Shown here one piece after another: positions 40,061 to 51,748 of a DNA stretch of 64,000 nt. The stretch is taken from positions 2,889,001 through 2,953,000 of the forward strand of contig NC_092611.1 in assembly GCF_047663525.1 (NCBI RefSeq), written 5' to 3'. The stretch's first letter is position 1, and each line of letters opens with the position of its first letter. The position numbers were made by a program, and so were the translations under genes. Below the pieces are notes generated by a model. It searched no databases. It saw only the letters and a program-made list of their open reading frames with translations, and was not told where the DNA came from. Origin of the DNA: Anas platyrhynchos (lineage: Eukaryota; Chordata; Aves; Anseriformes; Anatidae).

Positions 40061-40200
40061 GTCCCCAGCACCCCATGTTGGGCCCAAGCGGGTACCTCGT
40101 CCTGTATCTCATCACCCTGTCCCCAGCAGGTACCTTATCCCAGCTCCCATCACTTCTTCGGTGCGCACAAGAGCATCGGGTCCCCATCTCGTCACAGAGC
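40061..40200. repeat. GGTACCT/CCCCATC minisatellite, left part
   Basis: Degenerate repeats of CCCCAGCAGGTACCTTATCCC type. The same unit resumes right after the CR1 at 40905, for example CCCCAGCAGGTATCTTGTC. Confidence 0.65.
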
Positions 40201-40274
40201 CTATCCGTGGTGTCTCCACTCCGCTCTGTGCTCTGTACTGTTCCTTAGAGTCAGCACACCAAGTTCCCCTAGTA

Positions 40275-40904
40275 CGATAGCATGGAGATGAGTGGTTGGA
40301 AAGCTGCCTGGCAAAGAAGGACCTGGGAGTACTGGTTGATAGTCGGCTGAATATGAGCCAGCAGTGTGCTGCACTCGGCTCTGGCGAGGCCGCACCTCGA
40401 GTACTGTGTTCAGTTTTGGGCCCCTTGCTACAAGAAGGACATGGAGGTGCTTGAGAGAAGGGCAACGAAGCTGGTGAGGGGCCTGGAGAACAAGTCCTAC
40501 GAGGAGCGGCTGAGGGTGCTGGGCTTGTTCAGCCTGGAGAAGAGGAGGCTCAGGGGCGACCTTATCGCTCTCTACAGATACCTTAAAGGAGGCTGTAGTG
40601 AGGTGGGGGTTGGCCTGTTCTCCCATGTGCCTGGTGACAGGACGAGGGGGAATGGGCTAAAGCTGTGCCAGGGGAGGTGTAGGTTGGTGTTAGGAAGAAC
40701 TTCTTTACCGAAAGGGTTGTTAGGCATTGGGATGGGCTGCCCTGGGCAGTGGTTCAGTCACCATCCCTGGAAGTCTTTAAAAGACGTTTAGATGTAGAGC
40801 TTAGGGATATGGTTTAGTCAAGGACTTGTTAGTGTTAGGTGAGAGGTTGGATGAGGTGATCTTGGAGGTCTCTTCCAACCTAGATGATTCTGTGATTCCG
40901 TGAT
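40275..40904 (+). mobile_element. CR1 LINE 3' end, relatively well preserved
   Basis: From about 40275 the text is a close match to a CR1 3' region: GAGTGGTTGGAAAGCTGCC, CCGCACCTCGAGTACTGTG, GAGGAGCGGCTGAGGGTGCT, CTTCTTTACCGAAAGGG, and the end TTCTGTGATTCCGTGA. A frame at 40366-40791 preserves much of the ORF2 C terminus ([30 protein letters not shown]). There seems to be an internal deletion near 40365, between the AGCAGTGTGC and CTCGGC blocks. Minisatellite sequence of similar kind lies on both sides. Confidence 0.88.
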
Positions 40905-41190
40905 CCCCAGCAGGTATCTTGTCTTGGTTTCCCTTGGGTACCTCATCCTGGTTCCCATCAACTCAACCCAATTCCTAATGGGTACCTATTCCCAGTCCCC
41001 TATGCCCCATCCCAGTCCCCATTAGGCACTTCATGCTAGTCCCCATCACCTTGTCCTCATCCCCATCAACTCATCTGAGTCCCTAATGGGTACCTCATCA
41101 CCCCATGCCACTCTCCGTCAGGCACCTATCCCTCCATCCCAGTCCCCACTAGGTACCTCGTCCCAGTCCCCATCAGGCTCTACCAGGGAG
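40905..41190. repeat. GGTACCT/CCCCATC minisatellite, right part
   Basis: About eight degenerate units of roughly 30-35 bp containing TGGGTACCTCATCCC and AGTCCCCATCA. The array is interrupted from its left part by the CR1 element. Confidence 0.75.
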
Positions 41191-41845
41191 GGCTTGGGGA
41201 CCCTGCTGGGAAGGGGACAGTGCGTGCCAGCCAGGTCCTGTTGCCCCCTGGCTTTGGGGTCAGGCTGTTTTGTGGACAGTCAGTGTCTGTGGGGTCATGA
41301 GATTTATTGCTCCCACCTCCCTCTGGTTTTAAGCACTTGACACACGGAGCGTTTTCCTGCTGGCATGAGGCTTCTGATCCGAAACACGCTGCCTTTTCAA
41401 GCCCTCTTTAGCTACATTAAGGTTAACATCAGGGACAGAAAGGTCTGTAAAAGCCTAATGTAACATTTACGTGCAAACAGCTTCTGTGGTAGCAGTAAAA
41501 CCCTATCAGTCACATCACTGGTGCCTAGAAAAACACAGCTGTTCTCAGACGGTGGCAGAGCGCTGCTGCTGCCACAAGATTTATTGGGGCTTCCCCGTCT
41601 CCGAGTCCAGTGCATCGCAGACAGCCCCAGTGGTGCTGGGGCATGGAGGGCTCTGCGTGTGGGGCTCCTCCAGACCCCAGGGCCTTCATCCTTGGAGGTG
41701 GGGTTGGGTGGCACCGGCACTGCCCTGCAGTGGGATAGAAGTGGGTGTGAGGGGGAAACTGAGGCAGGGATGGGAGTGGACAGGGAGATGGTGACAGGTT
41801 GTGGGGGGCATCAGGAGGGAGCGATGTGGGGGCCACGTGTCACCT

Positions 41846-42053
41846 GAGAGAGGGCGGGGAGGGAAGATGGAGAGATGAGAAAGACAAGTTAAGGGGATAA
41901 GGAGAAAAGGATGAGAAGAGAGAAGGTGGAGGGAGAAGAGACCAGTCAGGGTGAAAAAACAGCAGATAAGGAAAAGGTGAAGAGAAGGAGGAGAAGGTGG
42001 AGAAGGAGGAGGAGGAGGAGGAGGAGGAGGCGGAGAGGAGGAGGGAAGAGCTC
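41846..42053 (+). repeat. Polypurine tract with (GGA)n core
   Basis: About 200 bp almost entirely A and G on the plus strand, with an uninterrupted GGA run near 42006-42030. Such tracts can form triplex (H-DNA). No coding meaning; frames here give only Glu/Arg/Lys low complexity. Confidence 0.85.
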
Positions 42054-43082
42054 AGATACACCTCACCATACCTGAAGCTCTCATGCTGTCCCCCCCAAGG
42101 TGATGGGGTGCTCCCCGGTCCCATGTGGGCCCCTGCCAACCACAGCCCCTTCCCGACACACTGGGTTCGGTTGCCACCTGGGGAGGGACACAGGGGGACA
42201 TGGGGGTACATGGGGGGTCCTCCCGGGGGGGCCCTCCCACAGCCTGGATCCTAAAGGGGCTAAAAGCCAAGCATCTGAAAGTCTCTTTGCACCTGCCCCA
42301 GGGTCCTCCTGTAAAAAGAGAGCTGGGATGGAAACAAAGCAAAACCCGCTTTCCTCCTCAATCGAGTAAAAAATTCTCATTTTTTAGGGAAAAAAAAAAA
42401 GACAAAATCCTTCTGAAGCCAGTATTTGCCTTGGCGGGACATCTCTGCTCTGATGGACCTTCCCCTGCCCAGGGACACCGCGTCCACGTGCGGTGCTGCG
42501 GGAGGAGCAGGGCAAGCAGTCCCCCCTGTTGGCCACCACTGCTTTGAAGCTGGAGGGGCAGGAAATGAAGAGCTGTCTTCAAACAAAAGCTCGCCTCCTC
42601 TGGAATGGGGAAACGGGGGAAAAAGGAGACAATTTCCTCCATCTCCCCAGCCAGCTTGTGGGGGGAGATGGGTTTCTTGAAAGGGGATGTGCAGCTTGTG
42701 AGCACCTCGAGGCTCCTCCAGCCAGCCTTGGCGCTGTTCAGTTTTTTCTCCTTGATGCAGCCAAAAATACAAATGCATTGGGGGGGGAGGTTGGATTGGA
42801 GGGTGCTGGAGCTGGTTGCATGAAAGGGACACAAAGTACGCCCCCAGCTCCTGGCTTTGGGCCTGCCAACGGCCGCTCCGCAGGTGGTGGCTCCTCCTCT
42901 CCCTCAGGTTTTCTGCTCATTAACACAAACGGGTCTCATCCGTGCTATTTTTGTGGGGATTCACTCTTTTCCCTCCATCCTTCCCCCCACTGTATCAGTT
43001 GGCTCCACAAAGAATATCACACCTCCCCATGAGCTTTGCCAACCATTCACTTAAGGGGTTAGGTGGTTTTCTTGGTGTGTTT

Positions 43083-43256
43083 TTTCTTTTTATTTTCTTT
43101 CTTTTTTTTTCTTTTTTTTTTTTTTTTTTTTTTTTCCCCAGAGAAAAGTGGCTTTTTGACCCAAACACTTCTCTATTTTCATAGAGAAGGTTTATTTTGG
43201 CTGAAAGCCTTTTTTTTTTTTTTTTTTTTTTTTTTTGTGCGTGTGTGTGTGTGTCT
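43083..43256. repeat. Long T tracts with (GT)n
   Basis: T-rich runs at about 43083-43136 and 43210-43236, the second followed by GTGCGTGTGTGTGTGTG. Between them is a perfect 8-bp inverted repeat, CTTCTCTA at 43168-43175 and TAGAGAAG at 43182-43189. Confidence 0.9.
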
Positions 43257-44399
43257 TAAAAAGAAATATGGGAAGGCAACGCTGAGCGGCTGGTGGGAAG
43301 GAGGCTTCACGAGAAAGGGTCACTCCTGCAGAACACGGGGGAGGAAAAAAAATGTTCTGTTTGTGCTTTTTCATCAGAAATACCAATGAGGGAGTGAATC
43401 ATTCCCAAAATCCCCTGTCCTGTGCTATGTCTGGTCCTGGCCAGCTGCACTGAGGGTGAAAGCCATCACCTTGCCCTTGCTGACGGATGCTGTGGGTCAT
43501 CCCTGTGCATTTTTGGGGCTTTTTCTGCACATCCCTCAGCTCCTCTGGGTGTGAATTTTGCTTTGGTTTCACTGGAGGGGATCAGGGCTTTGTGCTTCGT
43601 GATGCTGAGCTGCTTCACCCAGCAGGGTAAAAGGCAAAAAGATGGCAAGAGAACGGGCTCTCCCTGCAGCAAGCAATAAGAGCACTTGGGTATTAGAAAA
43701 AAAAAAAAAATATATATATATGTATTATTTTTTTTTCACCTTGATTTTTTTACAGCTATTTTAGTAGATGGGAAAACACTTTGCTCAGTTTCTCTGCATT
43801 TTGGCTGTTTATCTCACAGAGCTGCTCTGGTGCTGGGTACTGCAGCCGTAAAATCTTTTTTTATTTTTATTTTTATTTTGAGACAAAAGAAACGAATTCA
43901 CAGGAATTCAGCTTGCACCAGAACTTGGGGGAGAGGAGAGTTGGCACCCTGGGACAGAGGCCATGTGCCAACTGCTGGTCCAATACCACAGCTTGCAGGT
44001 CCTGGGGATTTGCCTAATCCCTTCTCCCACCGGTTTAGGTTTTGGCCACGGCAGCATGAGGTGACAATGCTTTTTTTTTTTTTTTTTTCCCATTTCCTCA
44101 TTTCCACGTTATATCCTTCATCCTGACCCCATGGCCCCCGTGGTTTTGGTGATGAGGAGTGAGACCCCCAGGTGGCTGCTGCCAGGAAGGAGCAAAGAAC
44201 GGCCCCAAAGCAGCGCTGGCTTTCTTGGGGCACTGGGACTGCACCCATGAGGAGCCTGGCCTTGCTGGGGGGGCAGACCTCACTGCATGCCCATGGCAGG
44301 CTCTGGGGATGCCAAAGGGTCTCTGCTGCCCCCAGGGCACACTCCTGCCCCATGCCCTGGAACCCGGGACTGGGCTGAGACTTGCAGTAGGAGATCTCC

Positions 44400-44960
44400 A
44401 AGCCTGATTCCTGGAGGGACCTCAGAAGGACACCGCAGGTGGGTTGTCTCCAGCCATGTCTCCTGGATGGACCTCAGGCCGGCGCTGCAGCTAGCTTCTT
44501 CCTGGTCACGTCTGCAGCTTCGTCATCTGGATGAGCCTCAGAGCGACGTGGGGAGCTCGTCTCCACTCCTGCTCCAAACCTTTGTTCCTGGGTGGACCTC
44601 AAACCTGGGCAGGTGGCTTGTTCCTGCTCCTGGTTTCAGCCCCATCCCTGCCTCATCATTCAGCCTCATTCCTCGGACTGACATTGCAGGTAGCTCATCT
44701 CCAACCCTGTCTCTAACCCCATGTCCTGGTTGGACCCCAGAACTGTGTTGTAGATACCTTGGCCCCAGCTCTGTCTTCAGCCTGGTCTCTCAGATAGACC
44801 TCAAGCCAACCATGTAGGTTGCTCATCTCCACCCCTATCTCCTTGACAGACCTCAGACTGATGTTGAAGGTATCTCCTCTCCATCTCCACCTCCTGAAGG
44901 ACCTCAAATCAATGTTGCAGGTTGCTCTTCTCCACCCCTAGCTCCTGAAGAACTTCAGCC
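44400..44960. repeat. Minisatellite with units of about 50-65 bp (GGACCTCA ... GCAGGTNGCTCATCTCCA)
   Basis: The motif GGACCTCA or a close variant recurs near 44420, 44468, 44535, 44596, 44725, 44796, 44848, 44897 and 44950, each followed by a GCAGGT/CTCATCTCCA block. The open frame through this region is a repeat artefact. Confidence 0.8.
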
Positions 44961-46024
44961 CAATGTTGGAGCCCATCTCCACGTCCTACAAGTTCCCCAG
45001 CCACCCCCCAGCCCCAGCCACCATCTCACCTTGCCCGCGGCGCCCGTCCCCGGCTCCAGGCGCCCCGTGAAGGGCTGTGCCGCAGGAGGGGCTGGAGACA
45101 GGCGGAGGGGAAGGAGCGCCTTCCAAATTGACAACATATGGCCGTGCCTTATCCCAGGGCCCAGTAAATAGGTCTTTCATGCTGGGCCGGTTGCCATAGG
45201 AGCAAACACGCAGGAAATATCCCAGATAACTCGAATAGTGGCGAAAACATATGTTTTGGATAAAACCCGGCAGAAAATCGCCCCATTTAACCCCTCCAAG
45301 GCGTTTTACCCACTCAGCTTTAACCCCTTCCCCCCCCTGCAGTGCATGTACAGGGTGGAGAAACTGAGGCAGACCCTGGGTTGCACTAGGATGGGCATTT
45401 TGATTGCAAAACCAAGCTGCAGCTGCTGGTTCCAAGGGGTGGTTTCACTGCCTCCTCCTCCTCCTCCTTCTCCTCCTCCCTGCAGCCGCATCGCCCCTTA
45501 TCAAGACGGATGCTTCCATGCGAGGCTCTGTGCTCGCTCCGCATGCACTGCACTTTGATTTGCCAAGGAATTTGCTCTGCTTTTGCTTTTTTTTTTTTTT
45601 TTTTTTCCTTTTCAAGCCTCAGCCAAACCTTTTCTTATCACATCTGGTGAGCAGAGCAACCTCTCCAAGTGCTGCAAAGGCGAGAAAGGGAGGCTGAGCC
45701 CCATCACCCGCCAGGGAGATGTGGCCAGAGAGAACGGGCCCTGTGCCCTTTTTGCCACTTCACAAAACAAATTCCATCACACATCTCCCTGCTGCTGGCA
45801 GCCCTCACCTGCTGGCTGGGCTTTGCACCAACCTGCCTTGCAAAAAGGCATTTTTGGGGTGCTGGCAGGAGGATTGAGCGGGGGGATAAATGGCTGGAAA
45901 GCAATGGTGCAGCTGGCGCTGGTTCCTATGGCCCCAGTGCTCTGCTTGGTCTCGGGAAGGGGAAAGCTGAGGCACAGTGTGGGGGCAAGGCTGAAAAGCT
46001 GCTGACGGTGTCTCTGGGTTCTGC
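44961..46024. other. Intergenic
   Basis: A (CCT)n run at 45450-45480 and a T run at 45588-45606. The block at 45130-45290 (CATATGGCC, CAGTAAATAGG, GAGCAAACAC) reads like unique, possibly conserved DNA with forkhead-type motifs. Confidence 0.65.
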
Positions 46025-46362
46025 AAAGTGCTGTGAATGTGCCTGCATGCCTCAAACACCCCTGGATGATGCAAAGATTCCTGTGCACTGCAAACACCTC
46101 CATGCACTGCAAGCATCCCCACAGGTTGCAAGCACCAGGGTGAGCCACAAATATCCCCATGCACCACCAACATCCCTGTCTGCACGAATGTCCCCAGCAT
46201 GCTGCAAATATCCTCCAGTACTGCAAGTATCTCCACGTGTTGCAAGCATCCCTGCATGGTGCAAACAACCTTGCAGGCTGTACACATTGCTGCACATTGC
46301 AAACATCTCTGTGCAGTGCAAACAGGCTGCAAACATCCCCGTGCACTGCAGACATCAAACAA
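46025..46362. repeat. About 21-bp minisatellite (TGCACTGCAAACATCCCCA)
   Basis: Some sixteen degenerate units of about 20-21 bp with the shared core TGCA(A/C) followed by CATCCC. A unit of 21 bp keeps frames open, which explains the cysteine-rich open frames on the minus strand; they are not genes. Confidence 0.8.
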
Positions 46363-48284
46363 AATAGGCTGTGGGGCAGTGGCCCAGTGAGCGGTAGCTG
46401 CACGCCTTCGCCTTGCTGCAGTCCACCCGACCTGGGATTTCTCCTGGTGCTGTCGTGTAAATACTGCTGACGGGAGGAATGTAAGAGCACGGAGAAGAAA
46501 TCCCCTTCCCTGGCCAGAGCATTGCCCCACTGCTTCCTCCCTCACAGAAATCCCTCCAAAAATTCCTTATCCCCTCTCATTTGCCTCTGCATTTCTTTCC
46601 CACCTTTATTTCAGGACATCCCTGTATGCAGCTGCTCTGCAGATGCAATCCCAACCTCATTTTCCCTCTTCAGCTGGAGCTTTCTTTTTTTTTTTCCTTT
46701 TTCTTTCTTTCTTTCTTTCTTTTTTTTTTCTAAACGTTCAGTGCATCTCCCGCTGCCTCCTTCCCCCTCCCCAGCTCTATTATGGGTTTGTGAGGTTTAG
46801 CAAAATAAACACAGCCTAACCATAACCCTCCTAATGTGCTAAATCACTGGAAAAGCCAAAACAGCTTTGCAGGGTGGCTGAGGGCTCGCGGCAAGGCAGC
46901 GGCAAGCCCCAAGCTGCTCAGCTCTCCAAGCAGAGCACGGCAGATGCAATTATTTTAGTGGCTTTGTGCCCCTTCTGCTCTGCTGCCCTGTGCACCACAG
47001 CCCCAGGATGCTGTTGGGCTGTGGGTCCTTGGCTGCGGGTCCCCTCAGTAGGGGGGGACCAAAGGTATTTTTGAGCCCCACAGCCTGGTAAAACCAGCAA
47101 GAAAATGCTAGATTGAGGAGGGAGCAAAGGAAAGAGAGAAAACCCTGCAGGGCAATGGGGAAAAAAAAAAAAAAAAACATTTTCCCTGCCAAATCTTTGG
47201 CCTTGCTTTCCTCCCCATCCCCAGAAAATGCGCAGGCAGAGCATCCCAGCGGGGACCAAACACCCCTTGAAAGCCACTTCAAGCTTGAGCCCCGCCCCCC
47301 GGGGGGGCATTTTGCCTGTTTCTGTGCTGATTTTGTGCAATTTGTTGCTGTTTTGCCCCCAGTCTCAGCTTTCGTCATGATGCATTCGGGTACTGGCCAG
47401 GGGTTGCAAAGTGGCCGCAAGCACTGGATGTTTTCTGGGGGGGTGTTTCAGGCTGCTTTGGGGTGAGAGCACTTTCTCCCCACCCTGCCCAAGAATGTTT
47501 CTGCTGATATTAAACCAGACCTGGAGGCACTTCGAGCGAGTCGACTTCCTCGCCAAAAAATGACCTCAGCCTGCGTGTTTGGGAGGTTTTCACCTATTTC
47601 AAGTGTTTTCTCTTTCCTCCTTCTCCTGCCCCTGGATGTGGGGGTACCACAGCAGTGCTGACTCCCCCTGACACTGGGGGATTGCAGCTTTTATCCCACA
47701 AAACCCTCTCGGCTGCTTGCAGAAGATTGCAACCAGCAAAACTTGGAGGTTTGTGCAGGAGGCTCCTGAGCTGCTTTCCCCACACGGGCTCCCCTGCATT
47801 TTTGCTTTTATTAACATGGCTGGGGCTGTGTTGTAGAGCAGGACGCGATGCTGGGTGCTTTTTGACACCTGCAATGGTTTTGCAAGTGTGAAACCATAGC
47901 CTGAGCCTCAGTCCAATCCCTCGGGCACCTCTGTGGTGGGGAGCGCTGAAGAGAAAGCAAGGAGCGAGTGCTTTAAAAAGGAAAATGCTGGATTTGGGTG
48001 TTTTTGGGTGGAATTGCTTCATCTTTATTTTCACCTAGCTTAATACATGTATCTGCTGCCAAGGGGAGAGCAGCCTGTCTCCCCTGGGAGATGTTGCAGC
48101 TTTTTAGAGCCAGTGGTCCCCGAGACACACAGCTGGTGGGGGCAGCTCAGAAAATAGAAGCACGTCTGCAGGAAGCAAACCTGTTGGATTTCCAGTCCCC
48201 AAAAGGCTGATGTTAACAGGAAAATTCCAAATTTATCCCTAAAAACAGGAGAGGAACTACTTCTGGCATTCCCACCTGCCCAAA
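46363..48284. other. Intergenic
   Basis: T-rich microsatellite at 46683-46730 and an A run at 47160-47177. An AT patch at 46795-46870 contains AAATAAACACAGCC. No gene supported. Confidence 0.7.
46683..46730. repeat. T-rich (CTTT)n microsatellite
   Basis: T runs flank several TTTC units. Simple sequence. Confidence 0.85.
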
Positions 48285-48645
48285 CCTGTGCATCCTCATC
48301 TGCAGCTGCCTCCCACACCTCTGCCCTGCACCCCTCAGCTTGCACCCCCACGGAGCAATCTGCTCCACGCATCCTATTCTTGCATCCTGGATCTGCACCC
48401 TACACCCTACATTTGCACCTCTCACCCTGCATCCCATGTCTGCACCCTGTAAATATATCCCACATCAGGAGGCTGCACCCTGCCTCCTGAACTCACACCC
48501 CTCATCTTCATCCTGCATCCAAAATCCTACATCCGCACCCTGCATCCCATGTCCTGTGTCTGCCTCCCTGCCCTGCACCTGCTCCCATATCTACATCTCG
48601 TACCCAGCACCCCGCATCCTGCACCCCAAAATCCCGCATCCACCT
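48285..48645. repeat. Degenerate heptamer array (ATCCTGC/ACCCTGC), block 1
   Basis: Pyrimidine-rich tandem units of 6-7 bp such as ATCCTGG, ACCCTAC and ATCCCAT. It is separated from block 2 by about 350 bp of non-repeat DNA. Confidence 0.8.
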
Positions 48646-49004
48646 CCTGCCCCCTGCCCTGTCTGGCCGCGCAGGGCAGCTCCCGTGGCCCCATCCCAGC
48701 CCTCGAGCAGGCGTGCAGCGGGAGTGCCGCGTTCCCAACCCAGCACGAGCGGGGTGTGGAGGTTTCCCTGTCCGCAGGGGCTCCGTCCCCCCCCCGTGAA
48801 TCACGGCCCCGTCACATCTGGCAGACAGATGTGGCCGCACTGGCCAGGCTCTGCTGCCCAGATGGGGGACGAGCGGTGAAATCCCTGTACGGGCCAGGCA
48901 CGTGGCCTGAAAGCAGTGATGTTTCCTTGGGAATTTACATCTGCCTTGCGAGGTCCCCATGCATGGCTGGGTCTGTGCTCTGGTGCTCTGGGGACAGAGC
49001 ATCC

Positions 49005-49905
49005 CTGTCCTGCATCTACGTGCACATCTGAATCCTAAATCTTGCTTCTGCATCCCCTGTCCTAAGTCCTGCACCTGGCATCCTGCATCTGCATTCTGTT
49101 TTCCACTCCTGCATCCTGTGTCCTACACCCTGCTTCTGCACCCTAAATCCTGCTTCTGCATCCCATGTTCTGTGCCTTGTACATCCTCCATCCGCATCCT
49201 ATTTCCCATGTCACCTGTCCTGCATCCCCTATCTGCATCCCAAATTCTGCTTCTGCATCCCATGACCTACATCTGTATCCTGAATTCCATGTCTCACACC
49301 TGCACCCTTAATCCTACATCCCATCTCCTCCAACCCGCATCTGCACCCAAAATCCGAATTCTGCAGGGTCCCCTATCCTATGTCCTGCACCTGCATCGTA
49401 AATCCTCCATGCTACATTCTAAATTCTGTATCTGCATGTAAACCTGACTTTCCACATCCTCTGTCCTGTCCGCATCCTAAATCCTGTATCCTGAACCCTC
49501 CATCCCACATCCGCATCCTAAATCCCACTTCTGCATTCCCCATCATGTATTCTGTTTCCACGTCCTGGATCCCACATCTGTGATCCTGTGCCCACAACCT
49601 AAATCCTGCATTCACATTCTAAATCCTACGTCCTGCATCTGGATCCTAAATCCTGCATCCTGAAGTCTCCATCTTGAATCTTCCAATGTCACCCTAAACC
49701 CCACCTCTGCATCCCCTAACCTGCATCTTGTAATATACCTCTAGGATCTTGCATCTCCCTTTTAAATCCTCCATCCCACGTCCTGCATCTACATCCTAAA
49801 TCCTGCATCATCCATCCCACATCCTGTGTCCTGCATCTGCAACCTAAATCCTCCATCCTGTCCTAAATCCCGCATCTACATCCCAAATCCTGCAGCCTCC
49901 ATCCC
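49005..49905. repeat. Degenerate heptamer array (ATCCTGC/ATCCTAA), block 2
   Basis: About 900 bp dominated by units ATCCTAA, ATCCTGC, ATCCCAC and ATCTGC. The strand asymmetry is strong (C and T on plus). It only superficially resembles telomere repeat because the period is seven and the unit varies. Confidence 0.85.
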
Positions 49906-49919
49906 CCAGCCAGGACCCC

Positions 49920-50830
49920 GCAGGGAGGTCAGAGCAGCCCCGCCGCGGGATGCGCTGTGGCCGCCGTCTGCTTTACAGGCACTCGGGGCTCCTGACAGCA
50001 AAGTAAACTGTGGCAGCCGGCGCTTACCCAGCCCAAACAAGCAGCACTTCAGCCTGTTTAACATTTCCTTCCCCAGAATTAGTGGGGAGGTGCTGAACCG
50101 CAGCGAAGGGCCGCGGGAAAACCCCACCTTCCCACTTATCGCACGGAAAAGGTGCCTTCATCCAGCGTCTTTGTGCAAAATGAGGGACAGGAAAAAGCCA
50201 AGAAGGGACGGGCACGCGGCGCGTGCGCTGCCTCGGGGGCTGCGGTTGGGGTCTGCACCCCGGTGCGGGCTCCTGCGGGGAGAGGCGCTGGGGTGCCATG
50301 AATTTGTGATGAGCGGCCGCGGGAGCTGCCCCCGCTGAGCTGCGCCGCCCGCGCTGGCGCTAATGTTGGTTTAAGGCATTTTGCACGCTCCGGTGCCTCT
50401 CTGAGAGCGCCTTGTCCCCGGCCCCTCGCTCCCGAGCAAGCCACCGCCGCCGGCCCCGCACAATGGACGCTTTCAGGGGGCTTCTGGCACGGGGCAACCC
50501 GCCTGGCGCACCACCCTTGCCATGGCAGCCCCCAGGGTTTTGGGTTCGCAAATGGGGCGCTCGCCCCCTGCATCGCCCACCGCAATGCCCAGCGCGTGGG
50601 GCTCAAAGCCGTGGGATGCCCCCAAAACCATGCCAGTGCTGAGGAGCAGGGCGGGAGGATGGCACGAGGGGAACAGCACGGGGCTGGGCCCAAGGAGCAG
50701 GGCTCGCAGTGCCCTGGGCTGCACGAGGGTGACCCCGGTGAGGATGCCGCGGGTGGAGGCACCTGCCCGCAGCCCCCGCAGGGCTTCCTCGCCGCGCTTT
50801 GGCCGTGCTTCCCTTCCCGTGGCCTACTGG
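49920..50830. promoter_or_regulatory. Orphan CpG-rich island between CDON and CHEK1
   Basis: After the heptamer array the sequence becomes CpG-rich (for example GGCACGCGGCGCGTGCGCTGC, split by non-CpG text) without any recognisable gene. Open frames on both strands are GC artefacts with no domain I can recognise. It could be a promoter of an unannotated transcript, a distal regulatory island, or compositional background. Confidence 0.45.
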
Positions 50831-51299
50831 AGAAAGCAGAGGGATAACAGCAGGAAAATGAAGCCAAACACCCCAGGAGCGAGGGGACAATCGGCACCGA
50901 AAATAACCCTGGTGAGATGGAGGGAGCTGTGCACCGGGCAGGAGCAAGGTGGAGCGCGAGCCCTGCGCGCCCTCAGCCCCGCAGCCCCATGAGCCCCGCA
51001 GGTGAGAGGCGCCCTGTGACCCCCGAAACGACCTGTTTATAGCCAAATCAGCGGCATGTAATGGGTGAAAAATGCATGGGGGGGGGAGAAGGAAGAAGCC
51101 TAAACATTTTTCGCCCCCCCTCCCCCAAAAAAAAGAAGCCAAACTTCTTCCTTCAAAGGGGACAAACTTCCCACTTGTGCAATGAGTTGTGTCTGTCCCA
51201 GCCCCCCAAAAACCTTATTCCCAGGGCGCTCCCAAAGCTTCTTCCCCCCCCCCCCCCAAATACAAACCCCTGCCAAGCCCTCCAGGGAGCCCGGGGGGA

Positions 51300-51712
51300 G
51301 TGAACCAGAAAACCCTGTATTCAGCCTAATTATCCCCCCCGGCTGCAATCTGTGATCTCTGGGACAATTAAAAGTGCTTAATCCCAGCTGAAAAGCAAAC
51401 AAGGTCGGAGGCGGCGTCTTCCTGCTTCCCCCTCGCCCGCTGCCGGGGTCTCGCTCCCGGCTGCAATATAAATATGCAATTAAAAATCCCCAAAAGTCCT
51501 CGCTAATTGCTCTGCCAAAGGGGGGGTTCCCACCGAAATAAATAAAAAGGTCTGGGGCCAGGACAGGGGGTACTAAAAAATAAGGGGGGGGGGGTTGAAA
51601 TAAGTGAAGAGAGCTTTTTCCACCCCAGTAACTGAAGCCAAGGCAGCTGCTGGGTTTTGGGGATAAATTGTGGTGTGTGGAGACATCTTGGGATGCTTTT
51701 TTGGGGGAGGAT

Positions 51713-51748
<36 letters not shown>

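Larger units (their letters stand above)
41191..44399. other. Intergenic, simple-sequence rich
   Basis: Contains the polypurine tract, T/GT tracts and A/T runs at 43700 and 44070. Open frames up to about 180 residues here lack any recognisable domain. Confidence 0.7.

Noticed and set aside
40366..40791. 141-codon frame that looks protein-like
   Set aside because: It is the C-terminal remnant of CR1 ORF2 with its reading-through 3' end, not a host gene.
45777..46545. Cysteine-rich minus-strand frames of about 240 codons
   Set aside because: They arise from the 21-bp minisatellite, whose length is a multiple of three; the peptide repeats simply mirror the DNA repeat.
49005..49905. Interstitial telomere array
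   Set aside because: The unit is a variable heptamer (ATCCTGC), not CCCTAA; only isolated units resemble telomere sequence.
49826..50897. Frames of 156-253 codons at the orphan CpG island
   Set aside because: Low-complexity, overlapping on both strands, no domain or splice structure that I can support.
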